From Stenogyne calaminthoides (Eukaryota > Streptophyta > Magnoliopsida > Lamiales > Lamiaceae): a DNA stretch of 64,000 nt. Positions 45,432 to 56,862 of the stretch are shown one piece after another. A program made the translations under genes and the position numbers. The notes beneath the pieces are model-generated. The model worked only from the letters and a program-made list of their open reading frames with translations. It made no database searches and had not been told where the DNA came from. Location: contig JBBCBC010000049.1 in NCBI GenBank assembly GCA_037126765.1, positions 124,001-188,000 of the forward strand, written 5' to 3'. The number at the start of each line of letters is the position of its first letter. Positions within the stretch are counted from its first letter, which is position 1.

Positions 45432-46127
45432 CAGGGGCAGATCCATTCACAATCATGGGAGGGCAAATTCCTTGCTTGGAATTTGGAAACCAAATATATA
45501 TTTCCTTCGTAAAATATTTTAGCAAAGTGTTGTTTGGCCTAGTGGTTAGTCTAGTGCCTTCATTCGCATGTGATTCTCGGTTCGAAAATCATTTTTAGCG
45601 AGCTAATTAACTATTTTTTGTGGATTCGTTTCATACTCAGGTTTGAGTCCCACTTTGAGTAGCCACATTGACATTTTTTTATTATTATTTCCATATAAAT
45701 ATATATTAATCCTAAACCTGCTTATTCTTTTATTTATTAAGCACTAAGCAGTATAAATATGATAATTTTTTTTAAATGTTGTAAATTTTTATATTTTATT
45801 TAATGTAAAATTATTTTTAACCACATCTCTTAAATATATTAAATAGATACAGTATAATATACATTATAGGTGGACTTTTGTGTGAAATGCTCTTGCAATG
45901 AGACAATTCATAAGCTAACAAAATTAACATTCATATTTTCGAAAGTGGTAAACACAATTTTCAAACTATATTATGTCTCACCATGATACTAATTCACTCA
46001 AAATAAATTATAATAGTTGAATTTTTGCTATTATATTTGAAATTAATTACAATTTTATTTTTATATTTAATTTTTTAGTAATATAATTTTGTGCCCTACC
46101 TGAAACTAATTCTTACGTCCGCCACTG
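45432..46127. mobile_element. Non-autonomous hAT element inside gag
   Basis: It begins CAGGGGCAGATCC and ends GTCCGCCACTG. The 8-bp duplication CTGGTGGA is perfect (45424-45431 and 46128-46135), diagnostic of hAT. It is 696 bp without transposase and contains a tRNA-like Pol III promoter pair. Confidence 0.9.
45535..45589 (+). promoter_or_regulatory. tRNA-like A and B boxes (probable SINE head)
   Basis: The A box TGGCCTAGTGG (45535-45545) fits TRGYNNARNGG exactly. GGTTCGAAAAT (45579-45589) fits the B box except for its last two bases. The spacing of ~33 bp is normal. The DNA after it to about 45690 ends in a T-run. It is probably a SINE inserted in or carried by the hAT element; its ends are not defined. 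Confidence 0.55.
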
Positions 46128-46985
46128 CTGGTGGAGGTAATTTTTTGCCCAGGAAACACTCTCTATTACTTGCTTTGAGTGCGAAAAATAAAGTGCAATT
46201 TGTTGACGGTGAGATATGTAAATCTGAGTTAGATGATGATAGTTATACTATGTGAAAAAATGTGAATTCTACTGTAGCTTCGTGGATCTTAAATTCTCTA
46301 TCGAAGGAATTACGTGAAACATTTGTGTATACTGATTCGGCTAAGAAATTGTGGGATGCTATTTGTAGTAGATATGGAGAGAACAACGGACCGATGAAAT
46401 ATCAGCTTAAGAGAGAGATCTATACTTTAACTCAAGGGAATATGACTATAGTGGACTATTTTAATAAGCTTACTACACTGTGGGATCAGTTAGCGTGTAT
46501 TGTGCCTCCGATAACTTTGGAAGGTGAGGCTGGTAGGATTTTGGAACGTGATTATATGGATGATAAGGTCACACATTTTTTAATGGGGTTGAATGATAGC
46601 TATGACCACATTAAGAATCAAATAATTATGATGGATCCTTGGCCATCAGTGGACAAAGTTTTTTCTATGTTATTGTCAGCTGAGAGGCAGAGGGCAGTAA
46701 CTGTTGGTTTTACTGATAAATGGATGTCTCAGCAATGGCAGCAAGGACTTATGACAAAGGTGGAAATAAGGTTAGTAATGCTTTCGGAGGTTGGAATGCT
46801 AAGGGCAAAGGTGGTAATGTTAGAAGAACAAAGGAAGATAAGGCAAAATTAGTGTGTGATCATTGCAATGAGCCAGGGCATGATATCACTACATGCTTCA
46901 AAATCCATGAGATACCAGAGTGGTATAAAGACTTGAAGGATACTAAGTCCAAGGGATATGCTAACAAACTGAACGTGGTTCAGAT

Positions 46986-48449
46986 ATGACTCATAGGTCT
47001 GTTTTACCTGTTACAAAGGAAGGCAATGGAGCAGAAATCAATGCTTTAGTAAAGCAGTTACAAGAGATGACTCATTTTATGAGGTCAAAGGAGAGGGTTG
47101 TCCAACCTATGGATTTTGCTCAATCTGCAAACTATGCAGGCAATATTACTCGATCTCCATTGCATTTTGCTTTATCTTTATTTGATGAAGGGAAGAAAAA
47201 TGCTTGGATCATTGACATAGGAGCTAGTAAACATATGTGCAATGATGTTAGTATAATGGAAAATGTCAGGATGTTAGTATAATGGAAAATGTCAGGATGC
47301 TGACAAGGTAAATGTGTAATTTCATCAGATATTGTGCTAAAAGATGTTCTTTATATATCTACTTTTAGATATAATCTGTAAACGGTTGCTCAGTTGTGCG
47401 CAGCCTCTGATTTGAAGTGTGTTTTCTTGTCTACTTCATGCCAATTACAGGACCCGAGGAGTAACAAGGTGGTTGGAGCAGGTGACCTGGTTGGAATCTC
47501 TATCTCTTGAGGAATAAAGCAGAATTGTCTTTTTCTGGAGCAACTCATCATATTACTTTAGATGGCTGGCGTTTAGGGCATGCTTCCATGACAGCTTTAT
47601 CTCATTTACCTTTTGGTACGAAATTGTTCATTGGATGATGTGAATAAAATCAGAAGTTGTGAGGTTTGTTTCAAAGCTAAACAACACATGGTACCTTTTC
47701 CACTTAGTTCTATACATTATGTGGCCTGTTTTAATTTGTTACATGTTGATGTATGGGGTCCATCTAAGAGTCCAACTTTGACTAATACACAATATTTCCT
47801 CACTGTGGTGGCTGATTTTAGTAGGGGATTATGGGCATTTCTCATGAAACATAAGTCGGAAGTGAGTCAATTATTGAAGAATTTTGTTATTATGGTGCAT
47901 ACACAGTATGATAAGAAGGTGAAACATATCCGAAGTGATAATGGGTTGGAGTTTCTCAGTATAGATTGCCAACAATTTTTCTCTGCTCAAGGGATTATTC
48001 ATCAGAGATAGTGTGTGTACACTCCATAGCAAAATTGTGTTGTGGAGAGGAAACATCGACATCTTCTTGAGATATCACGAGCTGTAATGTTTCAGTCTGG
48101 TTTGCCTATCCAATTTTGGCCTTATTCAGTTTTTCTTGCTGCCTTCATTATCAACAGATTCCCTACATCCTTATTGAATTGGAGATCGCCTTTTGAGGTG
48201 CTCACTGGTAAATTGCCTGATTATAATCGATTGAAGCCATTTGATTGTTTATCTTATGTTGCAAACACACAACCTAAGAAAAAGTTTGATTCCAGATCAC
48301 ACAGATGCGTGTTCTTGGGCTATGTTGCAGGAACGAAAGGGTTTAATTTGTTTGATATGGATACAAAAGAAATTCTTGTTTCCAGGGATGTTGAATTCTT
48401 TGTTGATATTTTCCCTTATCAATCTGGATCTATCTCACGCACCATTTGA
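46986..48449 (+). pseudogene. Copia protease and integrase, broken
   Basis: The protease motif reads WIIDIGASKHMC (47205-47240), with the usual D-S/T-G changed to DIG. A 26-bp tandem duplication follows (47244-47298). The zinc region is split (LGHASMTALSHL near 47575; CEVCFKAKQHMVPF near 47660). The integrase core gives LLHVDVWGPSKSPT, YFLTVVADFSRGLWAFLMK, IRSDNGLEF and VERKHRHLLEISRAVMF, so the catalytic D, D and E positions remain recognisable. The C-terminal part has FGY-like RCVFLGYVAGTKGF. Stops at 48009-48011 and 48027-48029 interrupt it. Confidence 0.88.
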
Positions 48450-50150
48450 TATTCCGGTTGTTCAGTTTGGTTATGTCCCATTGTTACTTCAGATGCACAA
48501 TAGATTCGTCGGAAACTAGAACGGTTCAGGTCCCATTTTGGCAAAAGGATTATGTCCGCAATACTTTCTCGATCGCTTCACAATTTATTGCAAATGTGTA
48601 TCTTGAAAAGGAACCAGTTCACTATGGTCAAGCTAGTCAACATAGTGAATGGGTTGATGCAATGCAAAAGGAGTTGGATACTTTGGAATCCAATTATACT
48701 TGGGATCTTACTGTGTTACCTAAAGGGAAGAAGGTTATTGGGTCTAAATGGGTTTACAAGATCAAACGACATTCGGATGGAAGTGTGGAACGGTACAAGG
48801 CTCGCCTTGTGGCCAAGGGTTATAGTCAAATTAAAGGGGTTGATTACTTTGACTGTTTTTCTCCCGTAGCTAAGGTGGTCATAGTTCGGCTTTTCATTTC
48901 CCTTGCTGCAATTCAAGGTTGGGAATTGCATCAATTAGATGTGAATAACGCTTTTCTCCATGGGTATTTGAATGAGGAGGTGTATATGAAGCCTCCACTA
49001 GGTTATGCTAAAGCTCACGATGGGCAGGTTTGTCGTTTGCGGAGGAGTTTGTATGGCCTCAAGCAGGCTTCTTGAGAGTGGAACACGGGACTTTACTCCA
49101 AACTCTCTACCTTTGGTCTACAACAATCGATCTTTATCCATTGTTTGTTTACTATGTCAACACCAGATGGTTTTTTGGCATTGTTGGCTTATGTTGATGA
49201 TATGTTGACCACTGGGTCAAACATCAATCTTATTGCTGCGTTAAAGAAACATTTGTACGATGCTTTTACTATTAAGGATCTTGCTCAAGCAAACTTTATC
49301 CTTGGTGTTGAGATTTTGCGAACTCCGGCTGGTATTTCTCTTTGCCAAAGAAAATACATTACTGATATTCTTTCGGATACGTGATTGATGGAGTGCAAAG
49401 CAGCTGCTTCTCCTCTTCCCCGTGGGCTTCATCTTTCTGTTGAAGATGGGACTCTCTTGGATCATCCAGATCAGTATTGGCGCCTGATTGGGCGTCTCTT
49501 GTATCTCAATCTCACTCGACCTGATGTGACTTATGTTGTTCAACAACTCATCCAATTTGTGGGTGCTCCTCGTACACCGGATTGGGAGGCTGCAATCCAT
49601 ATATTGAGGTATTTACGAGGTACTATCTCTTTGGGATTATTCTATCCGTCCCATGGTTCTCTTTCGTTGACTGCTTACTGATGCCGATTGGGCTGCTTGC
49701 AAGGATACTCGTCGCTCTATCACTGGATTTTGTATTTTTCTTGGTAGCTCCCTCATCTCTTGGCGGAGCAAGAAACAAACAACGGTCTCTCGCTCCTCAA
49801 CAGAGGCCGAGTACCGTGCTTTGGCTTCCACGGTTTGTGAGTTACAATGGCTTGCAAATATTTTTCGAGATTTCAAGGTGTCTATTCCTCTGCCTATTCC
49901 TTAAAGTGTGATAACAAGGCGACTCTTCATATTACAGTGAACCCCGTCTTCCATGAGCGCACCAAGCACTTGGACATTGACTGTCACATTGTCCTGGATC
50001 AGTTTAAGGCAGGGCTTGTTCTGCCTTCTCATGTGTCTACCCGTCTCCAGTTGGCTGATGTGTTTACAAAGATACTTATTGGACGCGTTTCTCTGATTTC
50101 ATTCCCAAGTTGGGCATGCGTGATGCTTACGATGCTCCAACTTGGGGGAG
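48446..50150 (+). pseudogene. Copia reverse transcriptase and RNase H, broken
   Basis: One frame covers the reverse transcriptase: WVDAMQKELDTLESNYTWDL, GSKWVYKIKRHSDGSVERYK, ARLVAKGYSQIKGVDY, DVNNAFLHGYLNEEVYM, RRSLYGLKQAS, AYVDDMLTTG (catalytic aspartates present), FILGVEILRTPAGI. In-frame TGA codons lie at 49073-49075, 49382-49384 and 49679-49681. RNase H follows in another frame: DADWAACKDTRRSITG, STEAEYRAL, CDNKATLHITVNPVFHERTK, HIVLDQFKAG and the ADVFTK end (50050-50070). This is one of the best preserved pol regions in the window but cannot make a full protein. Confidence 0.92.
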
Positions 50151-50155
50151 GGGGG
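50138..50155 (+). promoter_or_regulatory. Polypurine tract
   Basis: A G-rich run (TTGGGGGAGGGGGG) directly before the TGTTGG start of the 3' LTR. Confidence 0.8.
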
Positions 50156-50360
50156 TGTTGGAATATCAGTTAGTGTGCGTCAATAAAGATAGCGTCGTGC
50201 TTTGGTAGAAGTCGTGTTTTAGTTTTATATTCTTTTGTGTTTTAGTGCGACGGTGTCATTTTGCAAAACGGCTTTGATAACTGTCTTTCCCTTCGTTGTA
50301 CAAGTGTATGGGTTTCCCCTTTTCTACACTTAATGAAAATAACAAGAGCTCTGCAATTTG
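50156..50360 (+). repeat. 3' LTR, incomplete
   Basis: It matches 44760-44960 and then diverges. A 27-bp tandem duplication (AGAGCTCTGCAATTTGGGAG, 50348-50401) occupies the place where the remaining ~40 bp of LTR should be. Confidence 0.8.
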
Positions 50361-50401
50361 GGAGTATAACCAGAGCTCTGCAATTTGGGAGTATAATAGC
50401 C

Positions 50402-51141
50402 AATGGTATAATATTGTATAGCGTGAAAATTATTATAACTTAGGAGTATAATTTTTTAGATTGTGTTAAAATGAAAAAAAAGAATTGTTTTTTCCTGTGT
50501 CAATTTGTGATGAAAGATGAGGGGCTTCATAATATTTTTTGAAGAAATTTAGTTATTTTTTATATAAATACAGCAAATACACATTTATCTTCTATTTTTT
50601 GGTCGATAAATGATATTTTTTATTCAAAAGAATAGTTGGTATAAAAATTTCCAGTACAACAGAGATCACGTCGATTTTAAAGCGAATAATTTACAAATGA
50701 AACAGGAAATATATGTGAGCGTAAAAAATTATTATATAATAATATGTTTTCGTAACCCATAAATTTTCTCCAGTTTTGGAATTTCTACATAAATTATTGT
50801 GTTGCTATTTGTTACTCTTATTTTGATTTTTTTTTTTGGGTTTTTTCGTTCATTTTTTTATCTCATTGCGCAAATGGGACGGAGTTTCTCTAACATTATT
50901 AAATCTCATATAGTGAAACCTTTATTGGGTACCAATCCATACTACTTTTTTTCAATAAATAAAAATAAAAACGATTATTATTGTAAAATGAGAAATTTTG
51001 AATAACAATATATTGTTTTTTCTCGATATATGATAAAATATTATGTATATATTGTGCACCGTATATAACTATTGTTATTATTTGTAAGAGTTCACATTTT
51101 ATAAGTAATAATAATAGTGTAGTCTTCAAAAAAAAAAGTAA
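50402..51141. other. AT-rich spacer
   Basis: No gene or defined repeat seen. Confidence 0.45.
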
Positions 51142-51143
51142 TA

Positions 51144-51397
51144 CTCTCTCCGTCCTGATTTTGATTATCCGCTTTCCATAAATAGTCGTTCTAATTTTGT
51201 TTATCAATTTCCAAATAAGGCAATAAAGCAACATTCAATACTATTTAATATTATTATTTATCTCCACCAAACCCACTTTACACCATTTAATACTATTATT
51301 TTTCTTCATCAAACCCACTTTACACCATTTAATAATATTACCTCATACTTTTTCTTAATCTCCGTGCCTACAGTAGTACAGATTGAGCGCGATGGGG
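51144..51397. mobile_element. Stowaway-like MITE
   Basis: It begins CTCTCTCCGTCCTGATTTTG after TA (51142-51143). The right end is degenerate (GATGGGG, then TA). An internal ~50-bp piece (AAACCCACTTTACACCATTT) is duplicated. Confidence 0.55.
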
Positions 51398-51404
51398 TAT
51401 CTTA

Positions 51405-53052
51405 AATTGTGTTTGGTAGGTAAACTTTGTGAAGCAGATAAGTGTGTGTATGCGTCTTTTACAATTACTGTTAAATGGCCTAAAGTACAAATTTGTCCTT
51501 GAGAAATTCTAGTAAATACAATTTTAACCTCATGAAATCCAATTTCGAATTTCTTCCTGCTCTCAAGTTTCTCATATCTTCATGTACTCAAATTTCTCAT
51601 ATCTTCCTATAAACAAAAAAGTAAACCATAAAAAAATCCAACTTCGAATTCTGCATAAACATAAAGTTCCATACTTCCATATATTCACAGCAAAATTCTC
51701 ATACGTTCCATAACCTAACATAATTTAACAATTACATTTCGGATAGACGAATCTCTTTCATAAGCTTGTCATACTTTTTAACGCCATTGATATCCCGAGC
51801 ATTTGAAAGAGCTCATCTTCTTCATCTATGCTCCAACAAAACATACTTGCAGCCTGTATACCATGGACATACAATATTTGTGGGGTTGTTGATCATTCAT
51901 ATGTCCTGCAATAAGAAAAAGAAATTGGAGAAAGTAAAATTAAGCACCCTAACCAACTGAAAAACAAAATTAGCAATCAATTTATTGTCGAATCTGCAAT
52001 TAACAAAAGCTAGTGACAAACAATTAGAACATACACAACACGCTTTATAAATCAATCAACTATTCAAGAATGTATACACCATTGAATCAATAGTCCAATC
52101 ATTATGATTATTCAATACATTCTCACTTTGAACAAATTAAATATTTTGGCAACAATGAGACTCATGCTCCTTGAACTAATGTACAATTGAATCAATCAAA
52201 ACATACATTTACGACAATTTGCAACCAAAAAAGTAGAAAATTAGGCATTTGTACACATAAATCGATAGCAAGTATATATACCTCTGTAATAACACCATTT
52301 AGCCCCTTATTATGTATTTTTACATGGGTTAGTAACACAGGATTGAATAACTATAGATGTCAGTTCAGGGGGTGTGAGTAATTGCGTTTAGGAATGGATA
52401 ATAATTTGGAAGAAACATGACAATCCATTAGAAATGTGTGTTTTATTGTTCCTAAAAACAAACTGAAAATGAGGGGATCCGAAAAACTACAGCCCAACTT
52501 GTGCAAGAAGAATATAAATCGAAACACATGTAAAATTAAAAAACAAACAAACATATGATGAACTCTTGAAAATATCGATACAACCACCTTGATATAGCTA
52601 GCCCTTAGTAATCGAGCAACGGCGCAACAAGAATAAGAACAAATCGTCGGAAAAAAACCTAAACCGAAGAAACAACTTACTTTGGTAATCACCCCTTTAG
52701 GTCGAAATTTGTTGTTTCTAGAAGGGCTCCTCATCAGTTCGTCGTAATTTGGCAGAGAATTTGTTAGGGTTTCTTTCGTGGCTTTGGAAAAAGAGATTGA
52801 ATTCTGATGAAAGAGCATGTTTTCACTTCATATACCTCGGGGGCAATTTGGACATTTGACTTTGAAATCGTGGACACTGTTACATTTAGATGGGCCATCT
52901 CCGTGTTTTTGGGTAGATAACTCCGCCGAAGTAGAACAGTAATTAGGCGCGGGCCTCTTATTAATCGTGGGCCTTCGAGACTTGTACCAAGCACCCATTT
53001 TCTATCGATAAGGCCTAGATATCAGCCCAATCATGGCCACCAAACAGGCCCT
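51405..53052 (-). mobile_element. TIR element (Harbinger- or hAT-like) carrying exon-like sequence
   Basis: TGTTTGGTAGG at the left (51410) and the complement of 53030-53052, GGGCCTGTTTGGTGGCC, at the right form short terminal repeats of the type found in Harbinger-like elements. Inside, on the minus strand, there is an ATG-initiated exon with a perfect splice donor and a distant acceptor. No transposase motif is recognised and no target duplication is certain. Confidence 0.45.
52681..52818 (-). pseudogene. Exon-like ORF with splice donor, unknown protein
   Basis: ATG at 52816-52818 begins a 46-codon frame containing SKATKETLTNSLPNYDEL and SPSRNNKFRPKGVITK. It ends at 52681 directly before GTAAGT (minus strand, 52675-52680), a consensus 5' splice site. 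The open frame continuing past the donor to 52360 is T-rich and intron-like, so I do not count it as coding. A matching acceptor could be the TTCTTATTGCAG at 51906-51917, which precedes exon-like sequence to about 51740. The product is unknown; it may be a captured gene fragment or an accessory gene of the element. Confidence 0.4.
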
Positions 53053-53738
53053 GAATGTATTATTTTTTTCATAAAAAATTAATTTTTTTATGTAAAATTC
53101 TATTTAAGAATAATCTCTCTATTGTAATATTTTTTTCCGGTAATATGACTGTATGAAATTTTTACTCTAATATAATTTGGATTTTTTAAATTAATATAAG
53201 AGTTCTTATGTGTTGCATGTTATTATCGGTGCACCTAAATAGAGATCTGCTACTTAGGATCAAATAGTTATAATAGAGTAACATGTATTACACTTATTTA
53301 TATCAAAGCCACTGATTTACATCACTTGGCTTTGAATTTTTTTAATAAACCTCAAGCGTTAGCCATTAATTTGTATTTTAAGTTTTGGAAATATATATTT
53401 TCAATACATTTTACTATTTTCTATAACATTATAATTAAGGTTGTGTATGTTTTGAGACTTAAAGTCATTAAGTGTCTCATAGTGCAAAGTCCTAAATCCA
53501 TCCACGTGAGTTCCAAAATCTCAGGGTGCTTGATAAAAATTATAAAAGTGAAAATTGTATCGGTAATGTTTGTTTTATGTCAAGAAATGACTATCATTAC
53601 TATTTATATTATTAAAAGTGAGAGGTGTTAAATATTAAATTGATATTTTGTAGAGAATCAAAGTAATTCTTCCAAAAATCAAAAGCTGAGGAATGATTCA
53701 TTCCACAGTTTTTGGCTATTCATGAAATGATACTTAAA
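53053..53738. other. AT-rich spacer
   Basis: No gene seen. A ~100-codon plus frame at 53326-53631 has no recognisable feature. Confidence 0.4.
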
Positions 53739-53740
53739 TA

Positions 53741-54002
53741 CTTCCCCAGTCCATTAAAACTGTGTTCAATTCTCTGGGCACAAGTTTTAATAAATGTTAG
53801 ATAAAGTAAATGATATTATAGAGTATTGTGAAATCCATTTATAGATAACGTAAATTTTATGGTAAAATACAATGACAATATGAGTAATTCAGTGATGGTT
53901 GAAAGGTGAAAATAAAGTGAGTGTGTCCATAAAAAGAATGAGCACACATTTGATGGACGAACAAATAAGTAAAGTGAACACACTCTTAATAAACGGATGG
54001 AG
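53741..54002. mobile_element. Stowaway MITE
   Basis: The ends CTTCCCCAGTCCATTAAAAC and, inverted, CTCCATCCGTTTATTAAGAG are flanked by TA on both sides (53739-53740 and 54003-54004). The length is 262 bp and it is non-coding. Confidence 0.85.
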
Positions 54003-54004
54003 TA

Positions 54005-54896
54005 TAAACCAAACATGTTCTTTTTATTCTATTGTCAATTTGTAATTCCTCGCTTTTAAAACCTTTCAATCAAGCATTCACTTGTTTTTCTTGTTCAAAA
54101 AAGATAAACTTTGAAGTATCAAATTAAAATCTAAAATTTATATGGGGAGATCTAAAATAAACAAAATGATCCCACGCTAAAATAAACAAAATCGATGGAC
54201 TTAAAACTCAACTGAAATCTCGTTTTTTTTTTTTTTTAAATTAGAAATAACAAAGTCAAAAGTAGAAAAGAAAATAAAACAATTAGAATCAACTTATCTA
54301 AAAATCGATCTATCCGAATGAAGAATTTAGACCAGTCAAATTGGGAGTGGCATTATGAAGGTGCTAATGCAATTATTTGCAAACGGATATACCATGAGTT
54401 AGAAGCATGGGCATCAAGCTTCACTTCACCATGTCCAGTTATGAATTGTCAATTCACTCTATAAAAAGAAAGAATGTGGATGGATTTGAACAGTCTCCAT
54501 TTAAATATTTTGGTTATATATATATTTTTTAAAAGTTAATTGGCGATCAACTCTATAAATTCAAAATATAAATATAGATGTTTTAGCCACTTTAATTATT
54601 CCACTTCATCATATCATATTCTTCTTTTAAATTATAATTTTTGTTTAAAATATAATACACGGTCAAACGCAAAGAAAACTATATTATTAATATATAAATT
54701 GGCTCTCCAAAAATTCAAGACAAACTTCTGTGAACATATTAACAGGAAATTTTATGATAAACTCAACAATACATTTTAACCATGCAACGTAATACCTTTT
54801 ATCCTAACAAAGTAATACTACATTTCAGTAATTTTGAGAAGATAGTCCATGAAATCAAATATTTTTAAAATGTGATAAATTGTATTTTAAAATATA
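54005..54896. other. AT-rich spacer
   Basis: No gene or defined repeat seen. Confidence 0.4.
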
Positions 54897-55135
54897 CTCT
54901 CTCCGTCCTGATTTAGATTGTTCAAATACTATTTGACTCGTATTTTAGCGAGTGAATTGTTTATTAGTATTTAAAATGATAAAATAATTTTTAAGGTGGG
55001 ATATGATAATCCTACCCCTCATCTATCCTACGTCTCCTTAAAAGTTAATTTATCATTTCATATACTAATAAATAATTCGCTCGCTAAAACACGAGCAAAA
55101 AGTGAAATGACCAAACAAAATCAGGATAAAGGTAG
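54897..55135. mobile_element. Stowaway MITE, uninterrupted copy
   Basis: It is 239 bp with TA on both sides (54895-54896 and 55136-55137) and ends CTCTCTCCGTCCTG and, inverted, CTACCTTTATCCTG. It aligns through its whole length with the two halves of the MITE at 37284-40038 and shows the unoccupied site CTATCCTACG at 55023-55032, with a single TATCC. Confidence 0.92.
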
Positions 55136-55612
55136 TATTACTTTTCGTATTAAAATTTGAAAAAAATTTGTGTGAACCCTTTTGAAGGGGATCAATTTGG
55201 AATTTGGCCCAAATAATAAAATAATTAACAACACATATGTAACTAAAAAAATAAGATCATAAATTAGTAATAATTTTTTTAAAGTCAAAATATTTCGTAA
55301 TTAACTTGATTGTACTCCTCGTCTCATAATAACATCTATACTTTTCTTATTCAAACGTCCCAACATAACTTGCATATTTCAAAAAATAGAAAACTCTCCA
55401 TAAATCCCATCCTTACAGTACACAATTTTGCACAAAATGTTATTATTTTTGGGTCCGCATATACACACAATCCAACCCGTTTATTTACTTTATATAAAAA
55501 AAATTTATAAAATTATCCCTCAAAATTCTACTTATTACTCTATTTTCTTAATTTGTGTGTTCACCACAGAGTGCAAGTTAACTAGGAACGGAGAGAGTAA
55601 TATTCAAAAACT

Positions 55613-55945
55613 AAAAAGACAAAAACTCGTGTGAACCCGAGTTCACCGTGAATCCAATTTTTTTAATATCACTGTTATGTGTAAAAAATCTCACGTTTAT
55701 ACATAAAAACTATCACTATTACGCACAAAAATAATCACTGTCTAAAAATGCTTTATATTTTTTAACAGTGAAAGTTTTTGTGCATAACAGTGATAATTTT
55801 TACATATAACAGTGATAATTTTTAAATATAACAGTAATAATTTTTGCATATAACAGTGATAATTTTTAAATATAAAAGTAATAATTTTTGCATATAACAG
55901 TGATAGTGTTCATGTATAGACCTAATTTACAGGAGTATTACTCAA
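55613..55945. repeat. Short-unit repeat family, copy D, with exact 22-bp units
   Basis: It starts near CTCGTGTGAACCCGAGTTCA. A first set of ATCACTGTTATG/ACTATCACTATTAC units (55665-55745) is followed by seven exact 22-bp units in the opposite orientation (55763-55916), each of the type TAACAGTGATAATTTTTACA. It ends near a TAGACCTAATTTACAGGAG motif shared with the other copies. Confidence 0.75.
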
Positions 55946-56033
55946 TTAAAAATAATTTCAATACTTTTCTTCTGCTCATCGAATTCTGAAATTATTATGT
56001 AATAGTTTCGATGTATGCTTTTTGAAATACATA

Positions 56034-56291
56034 CTCCCTCGTCCCACTATATTTGTGTCACTTTTTTTTATGGATGTCTCACTATATTTGTCACAATCCA
56101 TAAAAGAAAAAAGTAACACTCTATTAACTATTATTTTAATATTATTCATCTCACTTGTCATCTCAACTACCCAATATACCTTCACTTTTCATCCATTAAA
56201 TATTATAAAAGCTCATTATTTATTATTTTAATATTATTTTTTAAACAATTCAACAAAAAGAATTGATACAAATATAAATGGACGTTGGGAG
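56034..56291. mobile_element. Stowaway MITE
   Basis: The ends CTCCCTCGTCCCACTATATT and, inverted, CTCCCAACGTCCATTTATAT lie between TA dinucleotides (56032-56033 and 56292-56293). The length is 258 bp. Confidence 0.85.
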
Positions 56292-56293
56292 TA

Positions 56294-56862
56294 TTTTCCA
56301 ACGTAAATTTATTAAGGAAAATTACAGATAATATCGTACATAATTAATGTTATATCAGAATATAAAATAGGCCGAAAATTCAAGAATTGAGAGATAGATA
56401 GAGTGACAGATGGAGCATGATGATTGACTAGGCAGAAATACAGAGATAGAAAGAGAGAGAAATATCAGTATACCAATAATGAGAATTTTTATTTTCTTTT
56501 ATTTATGAGTATGCTATACACATTTTTCAGTAACCTAATAATGCAATCTAATAATATTTATTTACTAAATTTTATATACACTCAACGACATATGTAATAA
56601 ATCTTAAAAATTTTGTGATAATATATATGTATATGATGACTTATATAAAATCCTGAATATCAAATACAACTTCATTTAAACAGAAAAAATGAGAAACCCA
56701 ACTAATAATGTATGCATTTCAACAGCAACAACATCAGCTACTTTGGGCATTGTCGAATAATATATATTCATGACATAACGATCTCTAAAACAAATGGCGT
56801 AATGAATCCTTTTTCTAATTTTCTTTCTCTCAATAGAAAAGTAAACCTAATTCTGACTTTCA
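56294..56862. other. Spacer with GATA/GAGA-rich stretch
   Basis: 56386-56462 is rich in GAGATAGA and GAGAGA words. No gene seen. Confidence 0.4.

Larger units (their letters stand above)
45261..46989 (+). pseudogene. Copia gag, split by a hAT element
   Basis: It starts MPKRRNTAWPVLMANNG with ATG at 45261 and runs to LVPYPLTGG at the hAT insertion (45431). It resumes at 46136 with NFLPRKHSLLLALSAKNKV and continues through the UBN2-type domain (STVASWILNSLSKELRET, LWDAICSRYGE, MTIVDYFNKLTTLWDQL). The zinc knuckle CDHCNEPGHDITTC (46855-46896) is complete. Stops at 45399-45401 and 46256-46258 and a shift near 46740 also break it. Confidence 0.88.
44760..50360 (+). mobile_element. Copia retrotransposon, decayed, with nested insertions
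   Basis: The left LTR begins TGTTGTAATATCAG (44760) and the right LTR TGTTGGAATATCAG (50156). In the ~200 bp they share I count about 13 base differences and one indel, so the insertion is not recent. The order gag, protease, integrase, reverse transcriptase, RNase H, polypurine tract is Copia. A 192-bp TRIM-like solo LTR sits in the left LTR and a 696-bp hAT element in gag. The right LTR loses similarity after about 50360, so no target duplication can be seen. Confidence 0.9.

Noticed and set aside
52360..52680. Rest of the 152-codon ORF as coding sequence
   Set aside because: It follows a consensus splice donor, is T-rich and intron-like, and its peptide has no recognisable feature.
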